Source of the DNA: Streptomyces sp. S4.7
GTDB lineage: Bacteria > Actinomycetota > Actinomycetes > Streptomycetales > Streptomycetaceae
DNA length: 64,000 nt
Direction of reading: 5' to 3'
Assembly: GCF_010384365.1 (NCBI RefSeq)
Contig: NZ_CP048397.1
Location: 2,914,001-2,978,000, forward strand
Below the pieces are notes generated by a model that was given only the letters and a program-made list of their open reading frames with translations, searched no databases and was not told the origin of the DNA. Position numbers and translations under genes: made by a program. Shown here in pieces: positions 17,184-25,902 of this stretch; within the stretch, counting starts at the first letter, position 1, and each line of letters begins with the position of its first letter.

Positions 17184-17660
17184 CTACTTGCGGTGGAAGG
17201 GGTGCAGGAGATCGGAGAGGTGCCAGTGGTGGTCCGCCTTCTCCCGCGCCCCCTCCGCGACGGCGGCGACGGCCGCTCCGCCCGCCTCGTCGGTCACCGG
17301 CACCGGCCTGGCGGGCTCGGGCTCCTTCGCCGGCTTCTGGGTCTTGCGCGCCTTGGGCTCCCTCGGCGTTCTGGGCGCCTTGACGGAGTTGCGCTGCTGG
17401 TTCATCAGGGAGTACGCGTGCACCGAGGACACCTGTCCCGAGCGCATGATGCGCACGACGTGGTGTCCGCAGTTGAGGCAGGTGGGACTCGACAGCGGTG
17501 AAGGCACCCGCAGTCCGTCCGCCTTGTAGACGACGTATTGCTGACCGGAAGCGTCCGTGTGGTGCTCTATGTCGTACGCCTGCTCCCAGCCGTGACCGCA
17601 TCGCATGCAACAGAAAGCATATGCCTCGTGGGCGACGGCGTTGCCCGTTATCTCACTCAT
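17184..17660 (-). CDS. Zinc-ribbon-containing hypothetical protein
   Basis: 158 residues conserved-looking but of unnamed family. The first half holds two Cys pairs, CMRCGHGWEQAYDIEHH and PTCLNCGHHVVRIM, which together make one zinc ribbon. The second half is lysine/proline-rich (PREPKARKTQKPAKEPEPAR) and ends HHWHLSDLLHPFHRK. AGGAG precedes the ATG at a normal distance. Same strand as tatD, 53 nt upstream of it, and downstream of rsmI. Possibly a nucleic-acid-binding accessory protein, but this is a guess from the ribbon and basic tail. Confidence 0.8.
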   Translation of the reverse strand: MSEITGNAVAHEAYAFCCMRCGHGWEQAYDIEHHTDASGQQYVVYKADGLRVPSPLSSPTCLNCGHHVVRIMRSGQVSSVHAYSLMNQQRNSVKAPRTPREPKARKTQKPAKEPEPARPVPVTDEAGGAAVAAVAEGAREKADHHWHLSDLLHPFHRK

Positions 17661-17788
17661 GCCAGCTCCTCTCCACTCGATCCAGTGGACGCCTGTTCCG
17701 GCGGGAGCGCATCAGCGCTGTCGATTAATGGCAGGCTCTTGGCCTCCTCATGCCGAAAGGGCTCGGCACACGGTCTGCGCTTTGCTTT

Positions 17789-18712
17789 TCAAGATAGTCC
17801 TTTACCGTCACGGGGGCTTGTCACGGCCGCATTCTTTGCCGCGACGACGGCATTGAACACGTCGCGTTTGGGCACCCCCGCTTCCGAGGCGACCGCGGCG
17901 ATGGCCTCTTTACGCCGCTCCCCCGCCTCCTCCCGCACTCGTACCCTGCGCACCAGTTCCACGGGGTCCGTCACGGGCGCGCTCTCGGGTGCCCCCTCCA
18001 CGACGACGGTGATCTCGCCCCGTACGCCTTCGGCCGCCCATTCGGCGAGTTCACCGAGGCCGCCGCGCCTGACCTCCTCGTAGGTCTTCGTCAGCTCGCG
18101 GCAGACGGCGGCCCGGCGCTCGGGGCCGAAGACCTCGGCCATCGCCACGAGGGTGTCGTCGAGCCGGTGCGGTGCCTCGAAGTAGACGAGGGTGCGGCGC
18201 TCACCGGCGACCTCCCGGAGCTTGCCGAGCCGCTCGCCCGCCTTGCGGGGCAGGAACCCCTCGAAGCAGAAGCGGTCGACGGGCAGCCCGGACAGTGCCA
18301 GCGCGGTCAGCACGGCGGACGGGCCGGGCACCGCGGTCACCTTGATGTCGCGTTCGACGGCCGCGGCCACGAGCCGGTAACCGGGGTCGGAGACGGACGG
18401 CATCCCCGCGTCCGTGACGAGCAGCACGCGGGCACCGCCGGCCAGCGCCTCGACGAGCTCGGGCGTACGGGCGCTCTCGTTGCCCTCGAAGTACGACACC
18501 ACCCGGCCCGTCGTCTGCACCCCGAGCGCCTGGGTCAGCCTGCGCAGCCGCCGGGTGTCCTCGGCGGCGACGACGTCCGCGGTCGCCAGCTCGGAGGCGA
18601 GGCGCGGCGGGGCGTCGGAGGTGTCGCCGATGGGGGTCCCGGCGAGGACGAGGACGCCGGTCGGGGCTGCGGGGGCCGTTCCCCGGGAGGGCACAGTAGT
18701 CACGTACGCCAT
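17789..18712 (-). CDS. rsmI: 16S rRNA (cytidine1402-2'-O)-methyltransferase
   Basis: 307-residue tetrapyrrole-methylase-fold enzyme that 2'-O-methylates C1402 of 16S rRNA. Motifs: LVLAGTPIGDTSDAPPR, AAEDTRRLRRL, VSYFEGNE, LVTDAGMPSVSDPGYRLV, VPGPSAVLTALALSGLP, FEGFLPRK, and YFEAPHRLDDTL. The C-terminal basic tail (RRKEAIAAVASEAGVPKRDV) is typical. I chose the ATG at 18712, directly before the conserved start, over the open frame to 18823. It is divergent from pmt, the arrangement found in many actinobacteria. RsmI was formerly annotated as YraL/corrin methylase. Confidence 0.95.
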   Translation of the reverse strand: MAYVTTVPSRGTAPAAPTGVLVLAGTPIGDTSDAPPRLASELATADVVAAEDTRRLRRLTQALGVQTTGRVVSYFEGNESARTPELVEALAGGARVLLVTDAGMPSVSDPGYRLVAAAVERDIKVTAVPGPSAVLTALALSGLPVDRFCFEGFLPRKAGERLGKLREVAGERRTLVYFEAPHRLDDTLVAMAEVFGPERRAAVCRELTKTYEEVRRGGLGELAEWAAEGVRGEITVVVEGAPESAPVTDPVELVRRVRVREEAGERRKEAIAAVASEAGVPKRDVFNAVVAAKNAAVTSPRDGKGLS

Positions 18713-18901
18713 CCTCGCAGGGCGGCGGAGGGGCCCGTCCCCGGTGCCGCGCACCGCCCGCCGGGACCGGCTCCGGACCATCTGCCCGGACGCCGCACCG
18801 GAGCGTGTCGGCGCCGCCCGCACACCACCTGCACGCCTCCTCCGCGCCGTGTCCGCCGCCGTGTGCCCACGTCACACAGTCGCGTTCCCTACGATGGCGC
18901 G

Positions 18902-20623
18902 GTGACCAGTACTGCGCCAGAAGCCCTCCAGGGTCGGGACGCCGAGGACAGACCGCCGTCATGGCCCCAGCGGCTGCGGCGGTTCGGCTATGCGCCGAGA
19001 CCGGTGATCGGGCTGCGCGAGCGCCTGGTGCCGCCGTACACGGAGCCGTCCCAGCGCCTGTGGATCGTGCTCGGCGTGCGCCCCCTGCTCGCCGACCGGC
19101 TGACCCGCTGGTCCGCCTGGCTCGGTCCGCTGCTGGTGGCGCTGGTCGCCGGGCTGATGCGGTTCTGGCACCTGGGCAGCCCCAAGGCGGTGATATTCGA
19201 CGAGACGTACTACGCCAAGGACTCGTGGGCGCTCGTCAAGCAGGGGTACGAGGCGAGCTGGCCCAAGGACGTCGACAAGCTGATCCTGGCCGACCCCTCG
19301 CAGGTCCCGGTGCCGACCGACCCCGGGTACGTGGTGCACCCGCCGGTCGGCAAGTGGATCATCGGGCTCGGCGAGCTGATGTTCGGCTTCGACCCGTTCG
19401 GCTGGCGCTTCATGGTGGCCGTCCTCGGCACGCTCTCCGTACTGATGCTGTGCCGCATCGGCCGCCGGCTGTTCCGTTCCACGTTCCTGGGCTGTCTGGC
19501 GGGCGGGCTGCTCGCCGTCGACGGACTGCACTTCGTGATGAGCCGCACGGCGCTGCTCGACCTGGTGCTGATGTTCTTCGTGCTGGCCGCCTTCGGCTGC
19601 CTGCTGCTCGACCGGGACTGGGCGCGACGGCGGTTCGCGGACGCGCTGCCGGTGGACGCGGAGGGGGTGCTGCGGCCGGACACCGGCGTCGCCGAGGGCC
19701 TGCGGCTGGGCTGGCGGCCGTGGCGTCTCGCGGCCGGTCTGATGCTGGGGCTCGCCTTCGCGACGAAGTGGAACGGCCTCTACATCCTGGCCGCCTTCGG
19801 TCTGCTCACCGTCCTGTGGGACGTGGGCGCGCGGCGCACCGCAGGCGCCGTACGCCCTTGGCAGGCCGTACTCAAGCGCGATCTGCTGCCGGCCTTCGTC
19901 TCCACGGTCCCGGTCGCGATCGGCACGTACGTCGCCTCGTGGACCGGCTGGATCGTCACCGACAAGGGCTACTTCCGGGACTGGGCCGCGACCCAGGGCC
20001 AGGGCGGGATGTGGTCCTGGCTGCCGGACTGGCTGCGCAGCCTGTGGCACTACGAGACCGAGGTCTACAGCTTCCACGTCAATCTGACCTCCGGGCACAC
20101 CTACCAGTCCAACCCCTGGAGCTGGATCGTCCTCGGCCGCCCCGTCTCGTACTTCTACGAGGACCCCAGGGGCGGCACGGAGGGCTGTACGGCGGCCCCG
20201 GCGGACAAGTGCGCCCAGGAGGTCCTGGCGATCGGCACGCCCCTGCTCTGGTGGGCGGCGTGCTTCGCGATCCTGTACGTCCTGTGGCGCTGGTTCTTCC
20301 GCCGCGACTGGCGCGCGGGCGCCATCGCCTGCGCGATCGCGGCGGGCTGGGTGCCGTGGTTCTTCTACCAGGAACGCACGATCTTCCTCTTCTACGCGGT
20401 GGTCTTCGTGCCGTTCCTCTGTCTGGCGGTGTCGATGATGATCGGCGCGATGCTGGGCCCGGCGGGCTCGGACGAGAGGCGCAGAACGATCGGCGCGGTG
20501 GGGGCGGGGGTACTGGTGCTGCTGATCGTCTGGAACTTCATCTACTTCTGGCCGGTCTTCACCGGGCAGACGATCCCCGTCGGGGAGTGGCAGGACCGGA
20601 TGTGGTTCGACACCTGGGTCTAG
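18902..20623 (+). CDS. pmt: Protein O-mannosyltransferase
   Basis: 573-residue polytopic membrane enzyme that transfers mannose from polyprenyl-phosphate mannose to exported proteins. The family signature FDETYYAKD (first extracytoplasmic loop, catalytic Asp-Glu) follows the first membrane span. VVHPPVGKWIIGLGE, MSRTALLDLVLMFFVLAAFG and the C-terminal pair HTYQSNPWSWIVLGRP and WFFYQERTIFLFYAVV are also typical. About eleven hydrophobic segments are visible. GTG at 18902 opens the protein; longer upstream frames lack coding character. In S. coelicolor the orthologue glycosylates PstS and is needed for phage phiC31 infection (established knowledge). Divergent from rsmI. Confidence 0.95.
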   Translation: MTSTAPEALQGRDAEDRPPSWPQRLRRFGYAPRPVIGLRERLVPPYTEPSQRLWIVLGVRPLLADRLTRWSAWLGPLLVALVAGLMRFWHLGSPKAVIFDETYYAKDSWALVKQGYEASWPKDVDKLILADPSQVPVPTDPGYVVHPPVGKWIIGLGELMFGFDPFGWRFMVAVLGTLSVLMLCRIGRRLFRSTFLGCLAGGLLAVDGLHFVMSRTALLDLVLMFFVLAAFGCLLLDRDWARRRFADALPVDAEGVLRPDTGVAEGLRLGWRPWRLAAGLMLGLAFATKWNGLYILAAFGLLTVLWDVGARRTAGAVRPWQAVLKRDLLPAFVSTVPVAIGTYVASWTGWIVTDKGYFRDWAATQGQGGMWSWLPDWLRSLWHYETEVYSFHVNLTSGHTYQSNPWSWIVLGRPVSYFYEDPRGGTEGCTAAPADKCAQEVLAIGTPLLWWAACFAILYVLWRWFFRRDWRAGAIACAIAAGWVPWFFYQERTIFLFYAVVFVPFLCLAVSMMIGAMLGPAGSDERRRTIGAVGAGVLVLLIVWNFIYFWPVFTGQTIPVGEWQDRMWFDTWV

Positions 20624-20629
20624 GCCCTG

Positions 20630-20679
20630 TCCTCGATCGCCGGACGGGCTGCGTTTGCTGCCCGGCCGGCGATCGAGGA
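20630..20679 (+). terminator. Terminator after pmt
   Basis: A 20-bp inverted repeat with one mismatch (20630-20649 and 20660-20679) and a 10-nt loop starts 7 nt after the pmt stop. The stop region reads TAGGCCCTGTC, which also resembles the end of the MITE-like repeats at 12.6 and 31.3 kb. The hairpin separates pmt from the convergent FGGY kinase gene. Confidence 0.8.
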
Positions 20680-20718
20680 CGAACCGGCCACCGGACGGAG
20701 CGGGTACATCCGGCCCGG

Positions 20719-22161
20719 TCACCGCGCCGGGGCGGCGCCCGGGGTGTCCGACAGCCTGTCCGTCGCGTCGCGCAGTTCCAGCCAGCGGGCGTGCAGTCGC
20801 TCGTAGCGCGCCGCCCGCGCCGCGTCGGGGTCGACCCGGCGCGGGGTGCCGATCAGGCGGGCGCGGATCGCGTCCAGGTCGGTGTCCAGGCCGGAGCCGA
20901 TGAACGCCAGCGCCGCCGCGCCGAGCAGGGTCACATCGGGCTCCGGGGAGATCAGGAGCGGCCGGGCGAGGATGTCGGCGCGCAGCCGCGCCACATGGGC
21001 GCTGCGCGAGGAACCCCCGGCCAGCGCGACCGGCAGACCGCCCGAGGGATCGAGGCGGTCCAGTCCCTCGCGGACCGTGAAGGCCGCCGCCTCCTGGGCG
21101 GCCCGGAGCAGGCACGCGGCGTCGTGGTCGGGCCGCTGTCCGAGCACCGCGCCGCGGGTGCCGGACCGCCAGGTCGGGAAGCGAGCGCCCGTCATGCCGG
21201 GCAGCACGGTGAGCCCGTTCGCACCCGGCGGCACCGCGGCGAGTTCTTCGTCGGCGACGGTGCCGACCAGTGAGCGCCACCGGGCGACAGCGCCTCCGGT
21301 GAGCCCGGTCGCCCCGCCGGCGACGAATCGGCCGGGCAGGACGGAGGGGTTGAGTACGGCGCCCTGCGGTACGTCGTCGGGGCCCGGGAGCAGCCGGCCG
21401 ATGACGTCGGTGGTCCCCGCGACGTCGGCGATGGCGTCACCGGCCCCGCCGAGGAGCAGACCGATGCCGACGGATCCGTCGGGGCCGCCGGCGATGACGG
21501 GAAGCCCGGCCGGCAGACCGGTGGCCGCCCCGGCCTCCCCGGTGAGGGCGCCGACCACGGATGTCGGCTCCGACTGCGGCGGCAGCGGTACGGGATCCAG
21601 ACCGGCCTCCGTGAGCAGGCCGGTGTTCCAGGCGCGGCGGCGTACGTCGGAGGCCAGGGTGTAGGCGGCGCTGATCGTGTCGGAGGTGAGCCGTCCGGTG
21701 AGCCGGGCGACGAGGAAGTCCTTGGGCGACAGCAAGGCGTGGACCCTCGACGCGAGTTCCGGCTCCATGCCCAGGAGATGGGCGAGGGCACCGCCCGTCA
21801 GCGCCGGGCGGCCCGCGTCGTGCAGCAGCCGCCGCACCGTCGCGTCGCCGAGCGCCGCGAGGTGCGCCACGCCCCGGGTGTCGGCCCAGCCGCCGCCGCG
21901 CCCGAGGGGCCGGAGCGCGGAATCGACGGCGACCGTGCCGATGTGGGCGGCGATGGCGAGCGCGGCGGGGGCCGGTCCGCCGCAGACGCCCGCCAGCGCG
22001 GCCCGTACGTCCCGTTCCAGTTCGTCCGCGTCGAAGGTGTCGCCGCCGAGTCCCGACGTGCGGGCGATCCGCCGCTGGGCGAGGACTTCGCCCCCCACGC
22101 CGATCGCGACGGCCCGCACGGCCGAGGTGCCGACATCGACCGCGATGACGTGGGCGCTCAT
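20719..22161 (-). CDS. FGGY-family carbohydrate kinase
   Basis: 480-residue sugar/polyol kinase. N-terminal FGGY domain: VIAVDVGTSAVRAVAI (phosphate loop), then SPKDFLVARLTGRLTSDTIS and a GPDGSVGIGLLLGG hinge. C-terminal domain: ADVAGTTDVIGRL and VALAGGSSRSAHVARLRADI, LLGAAALAFIG. Substrate cannot be read from sequence; xylulose-, gluconate- or FucK-like groups are all possible. It is the last gene of the seven-gene operon, and its ATG overlaps the GntR stop (ATGA). Confidence 0.88.
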   Translation of the reverse strand: MSAHVIAVDVGTSAVRAVAIGVGGEVLAQRRIARTSGLGGDTFDADELERDVRAALAGVCGGPAPAALAIAAHIGTVAVDSALRPLGRGGGWADTRGVAHLAALGDATVRRLLHDAGRPALTGGALAHLLGMEPELASRVHALLSPKDFLVARLTGRLTSDTISAAYTLASDVRRRAWNTGLLTEAGLDPVPLPPQSEPTSVVGALTGEAGAATGLPAGLPVIAGGPDGSVGIGLLLGGAGDAIADVAGTTDVIGRLLPGPDDVPQGAVLNPSVLPGRFVAGGATGLTGGAVARWRSLVGTVADEELAAVPPGANGLTVLPGMTGARFPTWRSGTRGAVLGQRPDHDAACLLRAAQEAAAFTVREGLDRLDPSGGLPVALAGGSSRSAHVARLRADILARPLLISPEPDVTLLGAAALAFIGSGLDTDLDAIRARLIGTPRRVDPDAARAARYERLHARWLELRDATDRLSDTPGAAPAR

Positions 22162-22874
22162 TCGGCGTCGATCCTCAGCAGGAAGGGGAATCCGGGCAGC
22201 GTCCAGCTCGTGGTGAACTCGACGATCTCGCCACGCGATCCGTAGGTGGTGCGGCGCACCACCAGCGCGGCCCCGCCGGGTTCGGTTTCGAGCAGGTCCG
22301 CCTGTTCGGCGGTCAGCAAAGTGGCCGTCATGGACTGGTCTGCGTGGCGCAGTTCGACCCCGAAGCGCTCCGTCAGGGTGCGGTAGAGGGAGCCGTCGAG
22401 CAGTGGCTCCCGGGACAGTGACGGAGCCACGGAGTAGGGGATCCAGGCGTCCTGGAGCGCGGCGGGCGAGCCGTCGACGAGACGTACACGGGTGAGCCGG
22501 TTCACCGTGTCGTCCGCCGTGCCTCCGAGGACCTCGGTCACATCACCGGGCGCGGTCGTGGTCCCGCAGTGGATCAGCCGCGTGGACGGCTCACCGCCCG
22601 TGCCCTCGATCTCCTCGGCGAAGGAACGCAGCCGGTTGAGCCGCCGCCCGCGATCGCCGTGCCCGCTGACGAACGTGCCGCTGCCCTGCCGCCGTACGAC
22701 GAACCTCTCCGAGTCGAGCAGGTCCAGGGCCTGCCGCACGGTCATCCGGCTCACCCCGTACTGCCTGGCCAGGTCCGTCTCGCTGGGCAGCCGCGCCGAG
22801 GGGGCCAGGGCGCCGGACCTGATCCGGGAGACGAGGTCGTCGTAGATCACCTGATACCTGGGTGCGCGCGCCAT
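22158..22874 (-). CDS. GntR/HutC-family transcriptional regulator
   Basis: 238 residues. Winged-helix domain at the N-terminus (YDDLVSRIRSGALAP, LPSETDLARQYGVSRMTVRQ, RRQGSGTFVSGHG) and a UTRA effector-binding domain from about residue 95 (DTVNRLTRVRLVDGSPAALQ, VVRRTTYGSRGEIVEFTTSW). UTRA regulators usually bind sugar phosphates or organic acids from the pathway they control. It is encoded inside the operon between the CoA-transferase and FGGY kinase genes. The likely operator is GTCTAGAC at 29341-29348, just downstream of the operon promoter. Confidence 0.93.
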   Translation of the reverse strand: MARAPRYQVIYDDLVSRIRSGALAPSARLPSETDLARQYGVSRMTVRQALDLLDSERFVVRRQGSGTFVSGHGDRGRRLNRLRSFAEEIEGTGGEPSTRLIHCGTTTAPGDVTEVLGGTADDTVNRLTRVRLVDGSPAALQDAWIPYSVAPSLSREPLLDGSLYRTLTERFGVELRHADQSMTATLLTAEQADLLETEPGGAALVVRRTTYGSRGEIVEFTTSWTLPGFPFLLRIDAE

Positions 22875-22876
22875 GG

Positions 22877-24097
22877 TCAGATGGCTCCCGACCTGCGGAG
22901 TCGGGCCATGTCCTGGTCGGACAGCCCGAGGATGCCGCCGTAGACGTAGCTGTTGTCCTCGCCGACCCGAGGTGGCGCCTTGCGGACCATGGGCGGGGTC
23001 TTCTCCATTTTGATCGGATTACCGGGCATCCGGATGTTACCGAGTTCGGGATGCTCCGATTCAACGATCATGTCACGGGCGGCGATCTGCGGTGACTCGG
23101 CCACTTCCGCGACCGAGGCGACCTTGGCGTAGGGCACGCCCACCTCTTCGAGGGTCCGCGCGATGGCCTCCCTCGTACGGCCCGCCGCCCACGCCCCGAT
23201 CTCGCCCTCCAGGAACTCCTGGTGCGTCATCCGGCCCTCGACACGGGCGAAGCGCGGGTCGTCGGAGAGATCCGGCCGCCCTATCACCGCACAGAGCTTC
23301 GGGAACAGCGAGGCGGTGCCCGCCTGGATGTAGATGGGTCCGTCCGCCGCCTCGTAGACGTTGACCGGCGCCGTCAGCAGATCGCGTGAGCCGCTGCGTG
23401 GCATGTCCTGGCCGAGCATGAGCTGGGACATGAGCCGGATGCCGAGCGCGGAGAACATCGTGTCGAAGGACGCGATGTCCACGAGCTGGCCCTCGCCGGT
23501 GCGTTCGCGGTGCAGGATCGCCAGCAGGGCCCCGATCGCGCCCTGGTAGCCGGTGGTGTAGTCGGCGATGTAGGTGCCGCTGAGGGTCGGTTTGCCGTCC
23601 GGCTCACCGGTCATGTCCATCAGCCCGGACGACGCCTGCGAGATGGCGTCGAACAGGGCGCGGCGCGAGTCCGGACCGGTCTGGCCGAAGCCGGAGATGG
23701 ACACCAGGATGATGTCGGGGTTGATCTCCTTCATCCGCTCGTAGCCGATGCCCATCTTCTCGATCGTGCCCGGCCGGTAGTTCTCCACGACGACGTCCGC
23801 CCAGGCGATCAGCCGCTCCAGGATTGCGAGCGCCTCGGGGTGGCGGGTGTCCAGGGAGGCGTCGTACTTGTTCCGGTGGTAGAGGAACATGTAGACGCTC
23901 TCGTCCCGGTGGTACGGGCCGTGGTGCCGGGAGTCCTCACCGCCCGGCCGCTCGATCTTGACCACCTCCGCTCCGAAGTCGGCCAGGATCTGCGCGCAGA
24001 GCGGGCCCGCGATGAAGCGCGAGAGGTCGAGCACCTTCACGCCGTCGAGGGGTGTCGGACCCGCCGCCCCCTTCGGTGCCGCGTTCGCGTTCGGCAT
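22877..24097 (-). CDS. CaiB/BaiF family CoA-transferase
   Basis: 406-residue class III CoA-transferase: LDGVKVLDLSRFIAGPLCAQ, LADFGAEVVKIERPGGEDSR, the NKYDASLDTRHPEAL stretch, VVENYRPGTIEKMGIGYE and VSISGFGQTGPDSRR. The Asp in YHRDE/DASLD region and the ENYRPG motif are family hallmarks (the catalytic Asp sits near residue 170 in homologues). Transfers CoA between carboxylic acids. ATG at 24097 is used; a GTG 12 nt earlier with AGGAAG upstream is a real alternative. Spaced 31 nt from the TPP gene and 2 nt from the GntR gene. Probably activates the pathway substrate. Confidence 0.9.
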   Translation of the reverse strand: MPNANAAPKGAAGPTPLDGVKVLDLSRFIAGPLCAQILADFGAEVVKIERPGGEDSRHHGPYHRDESVYMFLYHRNKYDASLDTRHPEALAILERLIAWADVVVENYRPGTIEKMGIGYERMKEINPDIILVSISGFGQTGPDSRRALFDAISQASSGLMDMTGEPDGKPTLSGTYIADYTTGYQGAIGALLAILHRERTGEGQLVDIASFDTMFSALGIRLMSQLMLGQDMPRSGSRDLLTAPVNVYEAADGPIYIQAGTASLFPKLCAVIGRPDLSDDPRFARVEGRMTHQEFLEGEIGAWAAGRTREAIARTLEEVGVPYAKVASVAEVAESPQIAARDMIVESEHPELGNIRMPGNPIKMEKTPPMVRKAPPRVGEDNSYVYGGILGLSDQDMARLRRSGAI

Positions 24098-24128
24098 TGC
24101 CGCTGTCACCTGCTTCCTGCTCCTGCTT

Positions 24129-25820
24129 CTACTTCTTCGGCGCCACGAACGAGGGGAACGTCCAGGCGTTGGCAGCACGGTCGATCGGTACGTCGAGTAT
24201 CACCGGCGTGCCGGCCGCGAAGGCGTCCGCGACCCGCTGCCGCAGCGCGGCCAGGCCGGTGACGACCTCACCGTCCACGCCCATCGCGCGCGCCACCATG
24301 CCGAAGTCGACGGTGCCGAAGTCGACGCCCGTGGTGCGGCCGTCGAAGTGCAGCTCCTGCTCCTGGCGGATGTTGCCGTAGCTGGAGTCGTTGAGGACCA
24401 CGACGCAGACGTTGCCGCCGACGCGTGCGAGGGTCTCGATCTCGCCCATGCTCATACCGAGGGAGCCGTCCCCGATCAGCGCGAGCACGGGGCGCCGCGG
24501 GTCGATCAGCGACGCCGCGATCGCCGACGGCAGCGCGAATCCCATGTTCCCGAAACCGACGGGCTTGATGTAGCTGTTGGGCCGCTGGATCTCCCAGAGG
24601 AAGGACCAGACGCCCGGGTTGCCGGCGTCCGGGATCAGCAGCGTCTCCTCGGGCGACACCTCGCGCAGGGTGCGGACGATGTCGGCAGGGGACAGCGGGC
24701 CCTCGGCGGCGGTGTCCGTCACCTCGGACGCCTGCCACCAGTCGGTGCGCGCTTGGGTGAGCGAGCTGATCCACTCGGCGCGTCCGGCCTTCGCGTCGGC
24801 CGCGTGCCCGGCCGTCGCGGTGACCAGGTCACGGGCGAACGCGCCGAGGTCGCCGACGACGCCCTGGGTGATCTCGGAGTAGTAGCGCCCGATCATGGCC
24901 GGCTCGACGTCGACCTGGATCATCTCGGGCAGTTCGCGCCGCCAGCGGGTGGTCGACACGGCGTTGAGGCTGTTGCCGAGCGCGAGTACGAGATCGGCGT
25001 CGCCGAGGACCTCGCCGGAGAGCGTGGTGCCCATCCGGCTGACGGCCCCGAACACCAGCGGATGGGTGGTCGGCACCGACCCGATGCCGTTGAAGGTGGT
25101 GACGACCGGGATCGAGAGCGCGTCGGCGAGCGCCAGTACGTCCTCGCTCGCCCGCGCGCGGTTGCCGCCGTTGCCGAGCCAGATGACGGGCCGTTCGGCG
25201 CGCAGCACCCGTTCGGCGACCCTGGCCAGCGCGACGGGGTTGGCGGACGGCCGCTCGGTGACCCACGCGCGGCTCGGGTGGACGGCGGGCACCACCGGCG
25301 GGTCGGTCACCTGTCCCTCGATGGTGTCGCGGGCGAAGTCGAGGTGGACGGGGCCGGGGTTGCCGGTGAGGGCGTTGACGTACGCCTCCTCCATCGCCTG
25401 CTTGATGGACGAGCTGTGTGCCACCAGCCGGGAGTACTTGACCAGCGGCTTGAGCAGTTCGACGTGGTCGGCGTTCTGGGCGTCGTCCTTGTGGATGTTC
25501 TCGCCGTTGTTGTTGCAGGTGAGGACGAAGCCGGGGCTGGAGTCGCGGTAGGCGCCGCCGACGCCGGTGAGCAGGTTGGTGGCGCCGGGGCCGGTGGTGG
25601 AGATGCAGGCGGCCGGGGTGCCGGTGAGCCTGCCGTAGGCGTCCATCATCACGGCCGCGGCGTTCTCGTGCCGGGTGTGGACGAGCTGGATGCCGGGGGT
25701 GTCGATGATCGCGTCGGTGATGGCGAGGGTCTGGCCGCCCACGACGCCGAAGACGTACTCGACGCCGAGGGAGGTCAGAAGGTCTACGACGACCTGGCCG
25801 CCGGTCTTGGAAGTGCTCAT
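24129..25820 (-). CDS. Thiamine-pyrophosphate-dependent enzyme (acetolactate-synthase-like)
   Basis: 563 residues with the three-domain POX/ALS fold. N-terminal Pyr domain with catalytic Glu (TRHENAAAVMMDAYGRLTG), STTGPGATNLLTGVG, the central nucleotide-like domain (RPVIWLGNGGNRARASEDVL) and the TPP site GDGSLGMSMGEIETLARVGG followed by LNDSSYGN (GDG-N motif). It could be a decarboxylase, a carboligase or an acyl-CoA lyase. Motifs do not match oxalyl-CoA decarboxylase closely. Its place between a CoA-transferase and MaoC-like genes suggests it acts on a 2-oxo or 2-hydroxy acid or its CoA ester; this is inference. Confidence 0.88.
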   Translation of the reverse strand: MSTSKTGGQVVVDLLTSLGVEYVFGVVGGQTLAITDAIIDTPGIQLVHTRHENAAAVMMDAYGRLTGTPAACISTTGPGATNLLTGVGGAYRDSSPGFVLTCNNNGENIHKDDAQNADHVELLKPLVKYSRLVAHSSSIKQAMEEAYVNALTGNPGPVHLDFARDTIEGQVTDPPVVPAVHPSRAWVTERPSANPVALARVAERVLRAERPVIWLGNGGNRARASEDVLALADALSIPVVTTFNGIGSVPTTHPLVFGAVSRMGTTLSGEVLGDADLVLALGNSLNAVSTTRWRRELPEMIQVDVEPAMIGRYYSEITQGVVGDLGAFARDLVTATAGHAADAKAGRAEWISSLTQARTDWWQASEVTDTAAEGPLSPADIVRTLREVSPEETLLIPDAGNPGVWSFLWEIQRPNSYIKPVGFGNMGFALPSAIAASLIDPRRPVLALIGDGSLGMSMGEIETLARVGGNVCVVVLNDSSYGNIRQEQELHFDGRTTGVDFGTVDFGMVARAMGVDGEVVTGLAALRQRVADAFAAGTPVILDVPIDRAANAWTFPSFVAPKK

Positions 25821-25902
25821 CTGCGAAGATCCCGTTTTCTGTGTCGGTGCGGTGGTGCGGTCGGTGAGAGGTGCGAAGTGGGGGTGGGAGCGGTGCGGTC
25901 GC

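Noticed and set aside
18805-21280. Two very long frames overlapping pmt
   Set aside because: They are shadow frames. The frame with FDETYYAKD and membrane helices is the true gene.
22877-25820. Oxalate degradation (formyl-CoA transferase plus oxalyl-CoA decarboxylase)
   Set aside because: The TPP protein does not show the oxalyl-CoA decarboxylase motif pattern I know, and the hotdog and FGGY genes do not fit that pathway.
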